From assembly GCF_009832905.1 (NCBI RefSeq), contig NZ_CP047135.1, positions 4,779,585-4,843,584 on the forward strand: a stretch of 64,000 nucleotides of DNA, written 5' to 3'. How positions within the stretch are numbered: position 1 is the first letter of the stretch; every line of letters starts with the position of its first letter. The position numbers and the translations under genes were made by a program. Of this stretch, positions 1-9,151 are shown one piece after another. This DNA comes from Stenotrophomonas sp. 364 (lineage in GTDB: Bacteria > Pseudomonadota > Gammaproteobacteria > Xanthomonadales > Xanthomonadaceae). The notes under the pieces were generated by a model that ran no database searches, was not told where the DNA came from, and saw nothing but the letters and a program-made list of their open reading frames with translations.

Positions 1-232
1 CGCCGTCGCCCGCAAGACCGTCGGCAAGAAGGTCGCCGTCGCCAAGAAGACCGTCGGCAAGAAGACCGCCGTTGCCAAGAAGGCCGTCGCCAAGAAGAGC
101 GCCGTGGCCAAGAAGGCTGTCGGCAAGAAGACCGCCGTTGCCAAGAAGGCCGTTGCCCGCAAGGCCGCCCCGGCCAAGCGTGCTGCCAAGCCGGTGGCCC
201 GCAAGGCTCCGGCCAAGCGCGCCCGCAAGTAA
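1..232 (+). CDS. Histone H1-like / AlgP-like basic protein, C-terminal part
   Basis: Open from the window edge (first full codon at base 2) to TAA at 230-232; the N-terminus lies outside. All visible residues are Ala, Lys, Val, Gly, Thr, Arg, Pro or Ser in loose repeats such as AVAKKAV and TVGKK, ending AKRARK. This is the composition of bacterial histone H1-like nucleoid proteins (AlgP/HctB type), which bind DNA through a disordered basic tail. The internal DNA repetition means copy number of the repeat may vary between strains. The family call rests on composition alone. Confidence 0.75.
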   Translation, partial: AVARKTVGKKVAVAKKTVGKKTAVAKKAVAKKSAVAKKAVGKKTAVAKKAVARKAAPAKRAAKPVARKAPAKRARK

Positions 233-238
233 GGCGTG

Positions 239-272
239 ATCATGGCGCCTGCCTGCGGGCGGGCGCCGTGAT
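239..272 (+). terminator. GC-rich hairpin after the histone-like gene
   Basis: An imperfect inverted repeat (ATCATGGCGCC facing GGCGCCGTGAT with further GC pairs inside) starts 7 bases after the stop codon. There is no clear T-run, so it is a probable rather than certain terminator. Confidence 0.4.
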
Positions 273-446
273 GCGGTTGCAGGGGTGTGCCGCCCTGCGC
301 GCGGGGAACCGTTCTGGTTGCCCCCGCCCCCTTCCGCTTGCACAAAGCTGAAGCGGTTTACGCAATATCCGCGTCAGAATGTTGGCGCGCGTCATGCAGA
401 GATGGCAGAGTCGGGATCTCGAAGTCATGGGACGAAGGAACGCCCG

Positions 447-2702
447 ATGTATGCCGAAGCCCTCACCGCCGGTCACGCGCTCATGCGCCTGCACCAGGAC
501 CACCGCCTGATCCGTGTCGATACCGTGCTGGACCCGCAGACCTTCCTGGTCAAGCGGTTCGACGGCAGCGAACGCGTGTCCCATCCCTTCGCCTACCAGG
601 TCGAGCTGCTCTCGGTGCAGCCCCGGCTGGAGCTCAAGCAGCTGGTGGGCCAGCCGCTGCGGCTGATCCTGGGCGACGAGTTCGGTGGTCATGGCATCCA
701 CGGCTACGTGCGCGAGTTCGCCAGCACCGGCCGCGAGGCGCAGTTCAGCGCCTACCGCGCCGAGATCGCGCCGTGGTTTGCCTTCCTGGACTACACCAGC
801 AACTGCCGCATCTTCCAGGACATGAACGTGCTGAAGATCGTGGAAACGGTGTTCGCCGATTACCCCGACCTGGCCCGCTTCGACTATGACCTGGACACCG
901 GCAAGCTGCCCAAGCTGCCCTACTGCGTGCAGTACAACGAGTCCGATTTCGCCTTCGTCTCGCGCCTGCTCGAAGACGCCGGCATCTACTACAGCTTCCG
1001 CCACGATGAAGAGGGCCACACCCTGCTGCTCAGCGACGACTCCACCCTGAGCGTGGCGTTGGGCGAGCCGGCCCCGGTGTACTTCCGGGCGGATCAGGGC
1101 GTGCAGCAGCAGACCGGCCTGCACCGCTGGGGTGCCCGCCGCCGGGTGGGGCCGGGCGCGCATGCGCTGAGCAGTTTCGACTTCAAGCAGCCCAGTACGC
1201 CCTTGCGCGTGGTGCGCGGCAACGAGGCGCCGCGGGGCGTTTTGCCCGAACTCACCCAGTACCGTTACGACGGGGCGGCCCGCTTCGCCGACAGCCGCAT
1301 TGGCGAGGCGCTGGCGGCGGTGCGCAATGAAGAAACCGCGTGGCCCACCAAACTGTTTGAATGCGCCGGCAACGCCGCCGGGCTGCAGGCGGGCGGCTGC
1401 TTCACCCTGGAACAACAGCCGGACTTCATCGGCCGCGGCGCAGAAGACCGCCAGTTCTTCGTGGTGCGCCTGCAGCGCGAAGGGCGCAACAACTTCGCCA
1501 GCGATTTCGCCAGCGCCGAAGCGCCCAGCCACGCCATCGAAGCCGAGGTGCTGCGCCGCAAGATTCCCTACCGCCCGCTGCGGCAGACCCCGTGGCCGCG
1601 CATGCCCGGCCCGCAGACCGCCACCGTGGTGGGCCCGCCCGGCGAAGAACTGCATGCCGACGCCTACGGCCGGGTGAAGGTGCAGTTCCACTGGGACCGC
1701 AAGGAAGACCGCCGCGACAACGGCGCCGAGAACAGCTCCTGCTGGATCCGCAGCGCGAGCCCGTGGGCCGGCGCGGACATGGGCGGGGTATCACCGCCGC
1801 GCGTGGGCCAGGAAGTGGTGGTGGACTTCCTCGACGGCGACCCGGACCGCCCGATCATCACCGGCCGGGTGTTCAATGAAGAGAACATGCCGCCGTTCGG
1901 GCTGGAGGTGAGCGGCCTGAAGTCCAAGACGGTCAAGGGCGCCGGCTGGAACGAAATGACCATGCACGACACCGCCGGTGGCGAGCTGCTCAACATGCGT
2001 GCCCAGCGCGACATGGTCACCACCGTGCTCAACGACCAGAACGCCAGCATCCAGAACAACAAGTCCACCGCGGTGGCGGTGAACCACAGCATGAGCGTGG
2101 GCGCCAACCAGGACATCAGCGTGGGTGCCAACCGCGGCATCACCGTGACCGGCACCGACACCCTGGGCGTGACCGGCACGCGCACCACCAACATTACCGG
2201 CGCGGTCACCCAGAACTACCAGTCCGGCCAGACCAAGACCATCGCCGCGGCCGGCTACACCGAAACCATCACCGGCGATTTCGGCACCACCCTGACCGGC
2301 AACTACACCAGCCAGCGAACCGGTACCTGGAAGGAAACCGTTACCTCCACCTCGCTGCGCCAGGTGATCGGCAAGGTCACCCAGGAGTACTCGGCCGGGC
2401 GCGAAACCACCATTACCGGGCTGGACAAGCGCGGCGTGCAGGGCGCGGTGGAAGACACCAACATCGGCGCGCGCACCGTGGGCGTGGACGGCACCTTCGA
2501 GCACGAAGTCACCGGCACCCACAGCCAGCTGTCCAATGGCGACATGACCCTCGGCTCGGCCAGCAAGCTCACCGCGGCGGTGGGCGGGGCCTTCATCGAG
2601 ATCACCGACGGCGAGATCAAGATCTCCGCCGGCGGCTCGGAAGTAGTCATCAACAGCGGTGGCGTTTCGGTCAACGGCAGCGAGATCAAGCTCAACTGCT
2701 GA
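447..2702 (+). CDS. vgrG: Type VI secretion spike protein VgrG
   Basis: A 751-aa VgrG, the trimeric spike at the tip of the T6SS tube. The N-terminal gp27-like part is followed at about residues 390-480 by the gp5-like OB-fold, with the typical runs YGRVKVQFHWD, SPWAG and GDPDRPIITGRVFN. The C-terminal third is a repetitive gp5-type beta-helix needle (repeats such as VGANQDIS and VTGTDTLGVTG). No extra effector domain follows the needle. I chose the ATG at 447 because AAGGA lies 7 bases upstream; the frame stays open further upstream but that part is unlike VgrG. It is followed 22 bases later by the TPR gene, so it probably carries the Rhs effector downstream. No other T6SS structural genes are in the window. 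Confidence 0.93.
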   Translation: MYAEALTAGHALMRLHQDHRLIRVDTVLDPQTFLVKRFDGSERVSHPFAYQVELLSVQPRLELKQLVGQPLRLILGDEFGGHGIHGYVREFASTGREAQFSAYRAEIAPWFAFLDYTSNCRIFQDMNVLKIVETVFADYPDLARFDYDLDTGKLPKLPYCVQYNESDFAFVSRLLEDAGIYYSFRHDEEGHTLLLSDDSTLSVALGEPAPVYFRADQGVQQQTGLHRWGARRRVGPGAHALSSFDFKQPSTPLRVVRGNEAPRGVLPELTQYRYDGAARFADSRIGEALAAVRNEETAWPTKLFECAGNAAGLQAGGCFTLEQQPDFIGRGAEDRQFFVVRLQREGRNNFASDFASAEAPSHAIEAEVLRRKIPYRPLRQTPWPRMPGPQTATVVGPPGEELHADAYGRVKVQFHWDRKEDRRDNGAENSSCWIRSASPWAGADMGGVSPPRVGQEVVVDFLDGDPDRPIITGRVFNEENMPPFGLEVSGLKSKTVKGAGWNEMTMHDTAGGELLNMRAQRDMVTTVLNDQNASIQNNKSTAVAVNHSMSVGANQDISVGANRGITVTGTDTLGVTGTRTTNITGAVTQNYQSGQTKTIAAAGYTETITGDFGTTLTGNYTSQRTGTWKETVTSTSLRQVIGKVTQEYSAGRETTITGLDKRGVQGAVEDTNIGARTVGVDGTFEHEVTGTHSQLSNGDMTLGSASKLTAAVGGAFIEITDGEIKISAGGSEVVINSGGVSVNGSEIKLNC

Positions 2703-2724
2703 CCGGTCCATCGGAGGGACACCC

Positions 2725-4347
2725 ATGCACGACACCCCCATGCTGCGCGGCATCCAACGCCTCAGCGACGCCTGGCTCGCCGCCGCCGCCGACCCCAGCC
2801 GGCGGCTGCTGGTCTGGCGGCTGCCCGCCAACGCCAGCCGCCTGCTGGCCGCCTTCTTCGAGATGCAGCGGCACGACCAAGGCCGCGACACGCCAGACTA
2901 CTTCCTCCGCGTGGACACGCCCTATGAGCTCGGCTTCCGCTACAGCCGGCAGATCAAGCAGACCCTGCTCGAGCGCTACCTGGGCAGCCAGGACGAACTG
3001 CGCGGGCAGGGCATCACACTCGGCTGGCGCGGCCCGCATGCCGAGCACCCCGACAGCGCCGCCGACGTGGTGCAGGTGCTGGACAGCTTCGCCGAGCACC
3101 ACGGCAGCCACCTGCGGTTGCTGGCCGCCGTGCTGGAACCCGAGCGCATGGTGCCGGGCGACGGCTTTGAACGCTGGGTGGATGCGGCCCTGGCCGCCAG
3201 CCCCGGCGACCGCCTGCGCCTGGTGCTGGTGGACACCGAGGAAGACCCGCGCTGGCAGCCGCTGCTGGAGCGCCATGCCAGCGTGGCCGCGCGCATCGAC
3301 GCGCCGGTGGACATGTTCGCCATCGCCCGCGACACCGCCTCGCAGTCCGGCGGCACCGGCCCGGAAGTGCTGTACCGCCAGCTGCTCGCCGACCTGATGC
3401 TGCTGCTTGAGCGCGGCAGCCCGCAGCAGGTGGTGGGCCGCGCCGAGCGCGCGCTGGGGCTGGCCCAGCGCCACGGCTGGCAGGAGCAGGCGTCGGTGGT
3501 GCAGATGATGGTGGCCGGTGCCTGGCTCAAGGCCGGCGACCACGGCCAGGCCATCACCGCCTACCGCCAGGCGCGCAGCGCCGCCGATGCCGCCCGCAAC
3601 GCCGGCAATGCCGCCGCGCCCGAGCTGGTCATGCAGAGCTGGTTCGGCGAAGCCGGCTGCTGGCTCACCGCCAAAAACCCCGAGCGCGCCGCGCAGACCT
3701 ACCTGCAGGCGTCCACCTCGGCGGCCAGCATCCCGCACCCGATGTTCCAGCTGGAAGGCCAGCGCATGGCCGGCTACTGCCTGCTCCAGCACGGCAAGCG
3801 CGAGGAAGCGCGGACCCAACTGCTGGAAGCCATCCGCATCGCCAAGCCCCTCAGCACGCAGGACCGCAAGGCCACCACCCTGCCGCAGGCGCTGTGGGAC
3901 CTGCTGCAGCTGCAGGACCTGCGCCGCGCCGAGAAGATCCAGCTCACCGCCACGGCCTATCTCGAACAGACCACCGCGCTGCACGCGCAGGCCGAAGACG
4001 CCGCCGCCAAGCTTGGCCCAACGCCCACCCGCATGCAGCTGGATGTCATCGATGCCCAGTTGCACGCGGGCCTGGAACAGACCTTCCACCGCACCCAGCA
4101 GGAACGCGAACGGCTGGTGCAGGGCGGCGACGAATTCTTCCGCAAGATCGTCGCGGTGGGGCGTGAGTTCCTCGACCCGCACTGGAACGGCCTGCCCACC
4201 ATCGAACATCCGCTCGACCACGAGATTCCGGTCTGGAGCGAACCGCCGGCCATGCAGCCGCTGCCCGACCCCGGCCCGCTGCTGGCCGGTACCGACCTTG
4301 CCCACGTCGCACCGCCTGCGGCCACCCCTGGAGTTGTTGCCGCATGA
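2725..4347 (+). CDS. TPR-containing VgrG-associated protein, probable Rhs loading factor
   Basis: A 540-aa soluble protein with no signal peptide. The start at 2725 is preceded by GGAGGG. Residues 1-220 are mixed alpha/beta and unrecognised. Residues about 225-400 contain three TPR-like helical pairs (around AGAWLKAGDHGQAITAYRQA, GEAGCWLTAKNPERAAQTYL and GYCLLQHGKREEARTQLLEA). The C-terminus is helical, then proline-rich. It sits between vgrG and the Rhs gene and overlaps the next small gene by ATGA. Known Rhs effectors need an adaptor (EagR/DUF1795, DUF4123 or others) for loading on VgrG; no such gene is present here, so this protein is the best candidate. The role is inferred from position only. 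Confidence 0.65.
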   Translation: MHDTPMLRGIQRLSDAWLAAAADPSRRLLVWRLPANASRLLAAFFEMQRHDQGRDTPDYFLRVDTPYELGFRYSRQIKQTLLERYLGSQDELRGQGITLGWRGPHAEHPDSAADVVQVLDSFAEHHGSHLRLLAAVLEPERMVPGDGFERWVDAALAASPGDRLRLVLVDTEEDPRWQPLLERHASVAARIDAPVDMFAIARDTASQSGGTGPEVLYRQLLADLMLLLERGSPQQVVGRAERALGLAQRHGWQEQASVVQMMVAGAWLKAGDHGQAITAYRQARSAADAARNAGNAAAPELVMQSWFGEAGCWLTAKNPERAAQTYLQASTSAASIPHPMFQLEGQRMAGYCLLQHGKREEARTQLLEAIRIAKPLSTQDRKATTLPQALWDLLQLQDLRRAEKIQLTATAYLEQTTALHAQAEDAAAKLGPTPTRMQLDVIDAQLHAGLEQTFHRTQQERERLVQGGDEFFRKIVAVGREFLDPHWNGLPTIEHPLDHEIPVWSEPPAMQPLPDPGPLLAGTDLAHVAPPAATPGVVAA

Positions 4348-4469
4348 ATACCCGCATTCTGGTCATGACCGTCGCCGTGCTGCTGGGCATGGCCATCGTG
4401 GTGTGGCTCGGCGTGGAATACCGCGACGAAGTCAAAGCCTTCCTGCGCGCCCTGCTGCGCGCGCTGTAA
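4344..4469 (+). CDS. 41-aa single-helix membrane peptide in the Rhs operon
   Basis: A short gene with ATG at 4344 overlapping the TPR gene stop (ATGA) and ending 19 bases before the Rhs start. The product is one hydrophobic segment (VMTVAVLLGMAIVVWLGV) followed by a charged amphipathic tail (EYRDEVKAFLRALLRAL). Translational coupling and third-position GC support a real gene. The function is unknown. Many T6SS Rhs proteins carry N-terminal membrane helices that this Rhs lacks, so the peptide might supply that element in trans; this is speculation. Confidence 0.55.
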   Translation: MNTRILVMTVAVLLGMAIVVWLGVEYRDEVKAFLRALLRAL

Positions 4470-4488
4470 GCAACACAGGAGTGTTGCC

Positions 4489-7400
4489 GTGAGCATTGCC
4501 GCCAAGCATTTCGATCCGCAGCTGGGCATCGACATCCACATGTACGCGATGCCGCCATGCCCGCTGCCCACGCCGCACATCGGCCTGGTGCTGGACCCGT
4601 TCGACTACATCCCGTTCATCGGCTCCACCATCAAGGTCAACGGCGTGCACCGCGGCACCGCCGGCACCGGCGGGCTGGACATCCACATTCCACTGGGCGT
4701 GTGGGGCCCGCCGCTGGCCGCGCCGATGGGCCCGCAGTTCGACGGCGAAGAAATCTTCATGGGCAGCCGCACCGTGTCGGCCGATGGCGAGCCGTTCTCG
4801 CGTCTGGCCATGCCCGTGCTGGACTGCAACCTGGCCGGCATGATCAATCCGTTCCGGGTGAAGAAGCCCAAGAAGCCGCTGCGCGCCATGTCGCTGCCCA
4901 CTGGCTTGAACGTGGCCATTCCCACCAGCGTCAAGGTCGGTGGCCCGCCCACCGTGTCGTGGACGGCGATGGCCTTCCGCGCCGCGTTCGCCGGCTTGGG
5001 CAAGCTGCGCAAGACCGACTTCTTCCGCAAGAAGATGGATGCCTTCGCCGCGTGGCGCAGGGGCAAGTGGGGGCATCTGCCATCGGGCACGCTTAAGTGC
5101 AGGATCCTGCGGGCCGAGCCGGTGGACATCCGCGACGGCAGCGTCTCGGTCAGCCACGAAGACTTCAGCATTCCCGGCCGCCTGCCGCTCAGCTGGCGCC
5201 GCGTGTACGCCTCGCGCCATGCCCAGCGCACCGGCGCCTGCGGTTACGGCTGGCAGACCCCGGCCGACATCGCGCTGGCGCTGTCGGCCGACGGCAGCGC
5301 CTGGCTGTCCGGCCCGGACGAGGTGGCCTTCTTCCCCGAGCTGCCGCGCCGGGACGGCATGGACGCGGCCACCCTGGACTTCGTGGACTGCGCGCGCCTG
5401 TGGCGCGAAAACGGCCAGTGGATCGTGCGTTTCAAGGGCGGCCTGCAGTACCACTTCGACGCCACCCCGGCCGCCGGCGTGGCGGTGCTGCCGCACGAGC
5501 GCAGCCTGCCCATCGAGCGCATTGAAGACCGCTGCGGCAACCACTGGCGCTTCGAGCGCCGCGACGGCCATCTGGTACGCATCGTCGAAAGCGGCGTGGA
5601 CGGCCTGCAGGGCCGCTTCATCGAAGTCGACGCGCGCCAGGGCCACATCGACCGCCTGCAGCTGCACGACCCGGCCAGCGGCCTGAACCACCTGCTGGTG
5701 AGCTACCGCTACGCCAACGGCGACCTGATCGCCGCGGTGGACCCGCTGGATGCCCCGCGCACCTTCGGCTACCAGCAGCACTACATGGTGCGCCATACCG
5801 ATCGGGTTGGCCTGTCGTTCTATTACGCGTTCGATGCGCAGTGGCGCGTGGTGCATTCCTGGGGCGATGGCGGCCTGTACGACTACCACTTCGACTACGA
5901 CGCACTGCTGCACGAAACCCGCATCACCGATTCGCTGGGCCATGTGAGCTTGGTCAAGTTCGATGAGAACCGCCTACCGCTGTGCGAGATCGACCCGCTT
6001 GATGGGGTGACCATCTTCGAGTACGACGACTTCGGCCGTACCGTGGCGGTGACCGACCCGGAGGGGCTGCGGACCGGGTTCGAGTATGACGAGCGTGGGA
6101 ACCTGGTGGTGCTGGTGCGCGCCGATGGCACCACCCTGCAGCAGCAGTTCGACGACAACGACCAGCTGCTGGCCGTGACCGACCCCGACGGCAACACCTG
6201 GCAGCAGCACTACGACGCCCGGGGCCTGCTGATCGAGCAGACCGACCCGCTGCAGGCCAGCACCCGCTACGCCTACGACGCCCATGGCCTGCTGCAGGCC
6301 CAGACCAACGCGCGCGGTGCCGTCATCGGTGTGGCCTACGACCGGCATGGGCTCGTGGCGTTGGTGCGCGATCCGCTGGGCCATGAGAGCCGCTTCGAGC
6401 ATGACCCCCTGGGTCGCCTGCTACGCCAGGTGGACCCGCTCGGCCAGCCCACGACGTACACCTACGACGTTAAGGGCCGGTTGCTGGCCGTTCTCGCCAC
6501 CGACGGCACCGGCGTACGCTGCGAATACGACGCCGAAGACCAGCTCATCACCTATCTGGACGAGGCCGGTGCGCGCACCCGCCTGCAGTACGTGGGCATC
6601 GGTCAGATCGGCAAGCGCCTGCAGGCCGACGGCCAGGTGGTGGAGTACCGCTACGACACCGAAGAACAGCTGGTGGCGGTGATCAACCAGCGGGGCGAGA
6701 CCTACACGCTCACCCGCGACCCGCTCGGCCGCATCGTGGAAGAAGTGGATTACTGGGGCCAACCGCGTCGCTACGAGTACGACGCGGCCGGGCGCCTCAC
6801 CGCCACCTTGGACCCGCTGGGCCAGCGCATCGGGTTTGCCACCGACAAGATGGGCCGCATCACCGCCAAGACCCTGCCGGACATCCGCCAGCCGGGGCGG
6901 CAGGTCAAGGAAACGTTCGAGTACGACAAGCGCGGCCAGCTCATCGCGTTGCGCAACCCGCATCGGTACGCCACCCGCCGCTTCGACCCGCTGGGCCAAC
7001 TGCTGGAGGAACTGCAGGACGGCTTCCGCGTGGGGTACGCCTACGATGAAGTGGGTAACCGCATCCAGCGTCAGACCGGCGCCGGCAACACCGTGGCGTT
7101 CGCCTACGACCTGCGCGACCAGTTGATCGAAGTGGGCATCAACGACGAAGCGCCCATCACCCTGGAGCGTGACGCGCTGGGCCGTACCACCCGCGAGCAG
7201 CTGAGCGCGCACGTGGAGCGCCGCTTCGAGTACGACGCGCGCAACCTGCTCACCGCGCAGACCGTCCTGCGCGATGCGTCACCGCTGTTCGACACCCGCT
7301 ACGACTACGACCGCACCGGCAACCTCACCCGCCGCCAGGACAGCGCGCAGGGCGTGGACGAGTACCGCTACGACGCGATAGGCCGGCTGCTGGCGCACAC

Positions 7401-9144
7401 CGACCCGAAGGGCGTGCTGCACCCCTACTACAACGACCCGGCCGGCGACCGCCTGCGCACCGAAATCCGCGAAGTGCGCATGCGCAAAGTGGCTGGTGGC
7501 GACGAACAGGCAGAGCTGCTGTGGACACGCGAGGGCACTTACCAAGGCGTCCACTACGTGTTCGACCGCGCCGGCGACATGGTGCGCAAGGGCAGCCAAG
7601 GGGGCGGCGACGCCAGCGACCTGGAACTGATCTGGGACGCCAACCATCGGCTGGCCGAGAGCCGGCGCGGTGGGAAGAGCACGCACTACGGCTACGACCC
7701 GTTGGGACGACGGGTGTTCAAGCGCAATCCGGACGAGACAACGTGGTTCTTCTGGGATGGCGACGCGCTGCTGGGCGAGGTGAAGCAGGCCAACGACGCC
7801 GAAGACGCCGCGCCGGTCTGGGTGGACAACGTGGCCAGCCTGATCGAGGTGAAGCGGCGGCAGCGGCGGTTGGGGAAGCTGCATGAGGGGGTTCGGGAGT
7901 ATGTGTATTACCCCGGGTCGTTTGTGCCGCTCTCGCTCATTGCTGGGGATACGGCTCAGGCGGCTGAGGTGAAACCCGTATATCAAGCTGCGCAGGACGG
8001 CGGCGGCACTGTTTCTAACGGATCCGCGACGCCGTCGCTTCCGAAGATGGAAGCTCCCGAGCACGTGACGCGAACGTCGGCAGATGACCCTAAGCGAAAG
8101 CAACATGCTAATCAGGAAAACACCACTGGGCTAGGCAGCCTCGGGGTTACGGCGCTGGGAAGCGGTGCTGCGAATCGACAAAAATTAGTAGGTGAGCATC
8201 AAGCAGGATCGCCATCCATTGGGCTGGAACAGCTGGGTGGCATAGGGCTGGGACAAAAGGTCAGCACCGCGTCGATAGCCAGTAAAACGGTCCACTCGAC
8301 TGTACTAGCGCAACCCGACCATGGAGTAAGGGAAGGGTCTGGCAGCGCCGAGCTACTAAATGGTCGCGCGGTGGAAAACGCGCTGATTGCTGGTAGTTCG
8401 AATACGCGCGAAGCGCCGACGGGAGGTGGAGTGTATTACTTCCATCTCATGCCAAATGGCTGTCCAGAGCGAATCTTGAGCGCGTCCGGAGCCATTGTGT
8501 GGGAGGGGTGCGTAGGAGCTTGGGGGGCGGTCGAGTCAACACCTGCGTCCAACACTGAGAACAACCTGCGGTTGCAAGGGCAGTACTTCGATTGCGAAAC
8601 GGGTCTTCATTACAATAGGAACAGGTACTTTGATCCGGGCGCTGGCCAGTTCATCGGACAGGACCCGCTAAGGCTGGATGCAGGTGAAAACCTCTATGAA
8701 TTTGCCGTAAACACTAACTCATGGACAGATCCACTCGGTCTGAGTTGCAGAACGACGAGAAAATTGCAGAGCTTCGTGGATCAAGCTGTTCGCGAAATTA
8801 CGGAAAATCCGCAGATGGCTAAGAGTCTCATGAGCAAGGGCAGCTATAGCCATCTCGAAAACGCAACCAGTTTGTATTCTGCAAGTTTCGGAAAAGCAGT
8901 TGAGCGCCGGGTTGCTCAACTGGTGCAAGGGGATAAGAATCTGCGTAACACAATAAAGCACACGGGCCTCGCGCGTGGTGCCAATGGTCAGTTTATATCA
9001 AGTCCGGACTTCACAAAAAATATTGGAAAGCCAAAGGTGTGGGATGTAACCACAAATGCGGGTGTCCCGGCCCACGCCGCGAGGTATGGGGATGAGAAAG
9101 TTACATATCTCGTGTACGATGTCGTGCACGGTTTAAATTTCTAA
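4489..9144 (+). CDS. PAAR-Rhs polymorphic toxin with C-terminal nuclease-like tip
   Basis: A 1551-aa Rhs effector with a GTG start at 4489. Residues about 5-120 resemble a PAAR-type spike domain (PPCPLPTPHIG, VNGVHRGTAG, FMGSRTV). Residues 200-330 look like the DUF6531 entry domain, then YD/Rhs repeats run to about residue 1150. A low-complexity linker follows, then the conserved core end (LQGQYFDCETGLHYNRNRYF) and the cleavage-type motif DPLGL at 1414-1418. Residues 1419-1551 are the tip. It has an Asp (SPDF) followed by KVWDVTT, reminiscent of PD-(D/E)XK nuclease toxins, but this is a visual match only. GC falls clearly in the linker and tip, as expected of a swapped cassette. The immunity gene starts 7 bases later. 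Confidence 0.9.
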   Translation: MSIAAKHFDPQLGIDIHMYAMPPCPLPTPHIGLVLDPFDYIPFIGSTIKVNGVHRGTAGTGGLDIHIPLGVWGPPLAAPMGPQFDGEEIFMGSRTVSADGEPFSRLAMPVLDCNLAGMINPFRVKKPKKPLRAMSLPTGLNVAIPTSVKVGGPPTVSWTAMAFRAAFAGLGKLRKTDFFRKKMDAFAAWRRGKWGHLPSGTLKCRILRAEPVDIRDGSVSVSHEDFSIPGRLPLSWRRVYASRHAQRTGACGYGWQTPADIALALSADGSAWLSGPDEVAFFPELPRRDGMDAATLDFVDCARLWRENGQWIVRFKGGLQYHFDATPAAGVAVLPHERSLPIERIEDRCGNHWRFERRDGHLVRIVESGVDGLQGRFIEVDARQGHIDRLQLHDPASGLNHLLVSYRYANGDLIAAVDPLDAPRTFGYQQHYMVRHTDRVGLSFYYAFDAQWRVVHSWGDGGLYDYHFDYDALLHETRITDSLGHVSLVKFDENRLPLCEIDPLDGVTIFEYDDFGRTVAVTDPEGLRTGFEYDERGNLVVLVRADGTTLQQQFDDNDQLLAVTDPDGNTWQQHYDARGLLIEQTDPLQASTRYAYDAHGLLQAQTNARGAVIGVAYDRHGLVALVRDPLGHESRFEHDPLGRLLRQVDPLGQPTTYTYDVKGRLLAVLATDGTGVRCEYDAEDQLITYLDEAGARTRLQYVGIGQIGKRLQADGQVVEYRYDTEEQLVAVINQRGETYTLTRDPLGRIVEEVDYWGQPRRYEYDAAGRLTATLDPLGQRIGFATDKMGRITAKTLPDIRQPGRQVKETFEYDKRGQLIALRNPHRYATRRFDPLGQLLEELQDGFRVGYAYDEVGNRIQRQTGAGNTVAFAYDLRDQLIEVGINDEAPITLERDALGRTTREQLSAHVERRFEYDARNLLTAQTVLRDASPLFDTRYDYDRTGNLTRRQDSAQGVDEYRYDAIGRLLAHTDPKGVLHPYYNDPAGDRLRTEIREVRMRKVAGGDEQAELLWTREGTYQGVHYVFDRAGDMVRKGSQGGGDASDLELIWDANHRLAESRRGGKSTHYGYDPLGRRVFKRNPDETTWFFWDGDALLGEVKQANDAEDAAPVWVDNVASLIEVKRRQRRLGKLHEGVREYVYYPGSFVPLSLIAGDTAQAAEVKPVYQAAQDGGGTVSNGSATPSLPKMEAPEHVTRTSADDPKRKQHANQENTTGLGSLGVTALGSGAANRQKLVGEHQAGSPSIGLEQLGGIGLGQKVSTASIASKTVHSTVLAQPDHGVREGSGSAELLNGRAVENALIAGSSNTREAPTGGGVYYFHLMPNGCPERILSASGAIVWEGCVGAWGAVESTPASNTENNLRLQGQYFDCETGLHYNRNRYFDPGAGQFIGQDPLRLDAGENLYEFAVNTNSWTDPLGLSCRTTRKLQSFVDQAVREITENPQMAKSLMSKGSYSHLENATSLYSASFGKAVERRVAQLVQGDKNLRNTIKHTGLARGANGQFISSPDFTKNIGKPKVWDVTTNAGVPAHAARYGDEKVTYLVYDVVHGLNF
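6971..7930 (+). repeat. Rhs core segment duplicated downstream (copy 1)
   Basis: This stretch of the intact Rhs core is repeated almost base for base at 9882-10841 with a constant offset of 2911 and no indel that I could see. It begins near the codons for TRRFDPLGQ and ends at YYPGSFVP, which is where toxin cassettes usually begin to diverge in Rhs genes. Confidence 0.9.
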
Positions 9145-9151
9145 GGTTGAT

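Noticed and set aside
1..232. Repeat-rich start read as a DNA repeat array only
   Set aside because: The repetition follows codons for Lys and Ala in one open frame ending with a stop codon, so it is a coding repeat.
240..1691. 483-aa open frame opposite vgrG
   Set aside because: Covers the vgrG start on the other strand with reversed-codon composition; vgrG is well supported.
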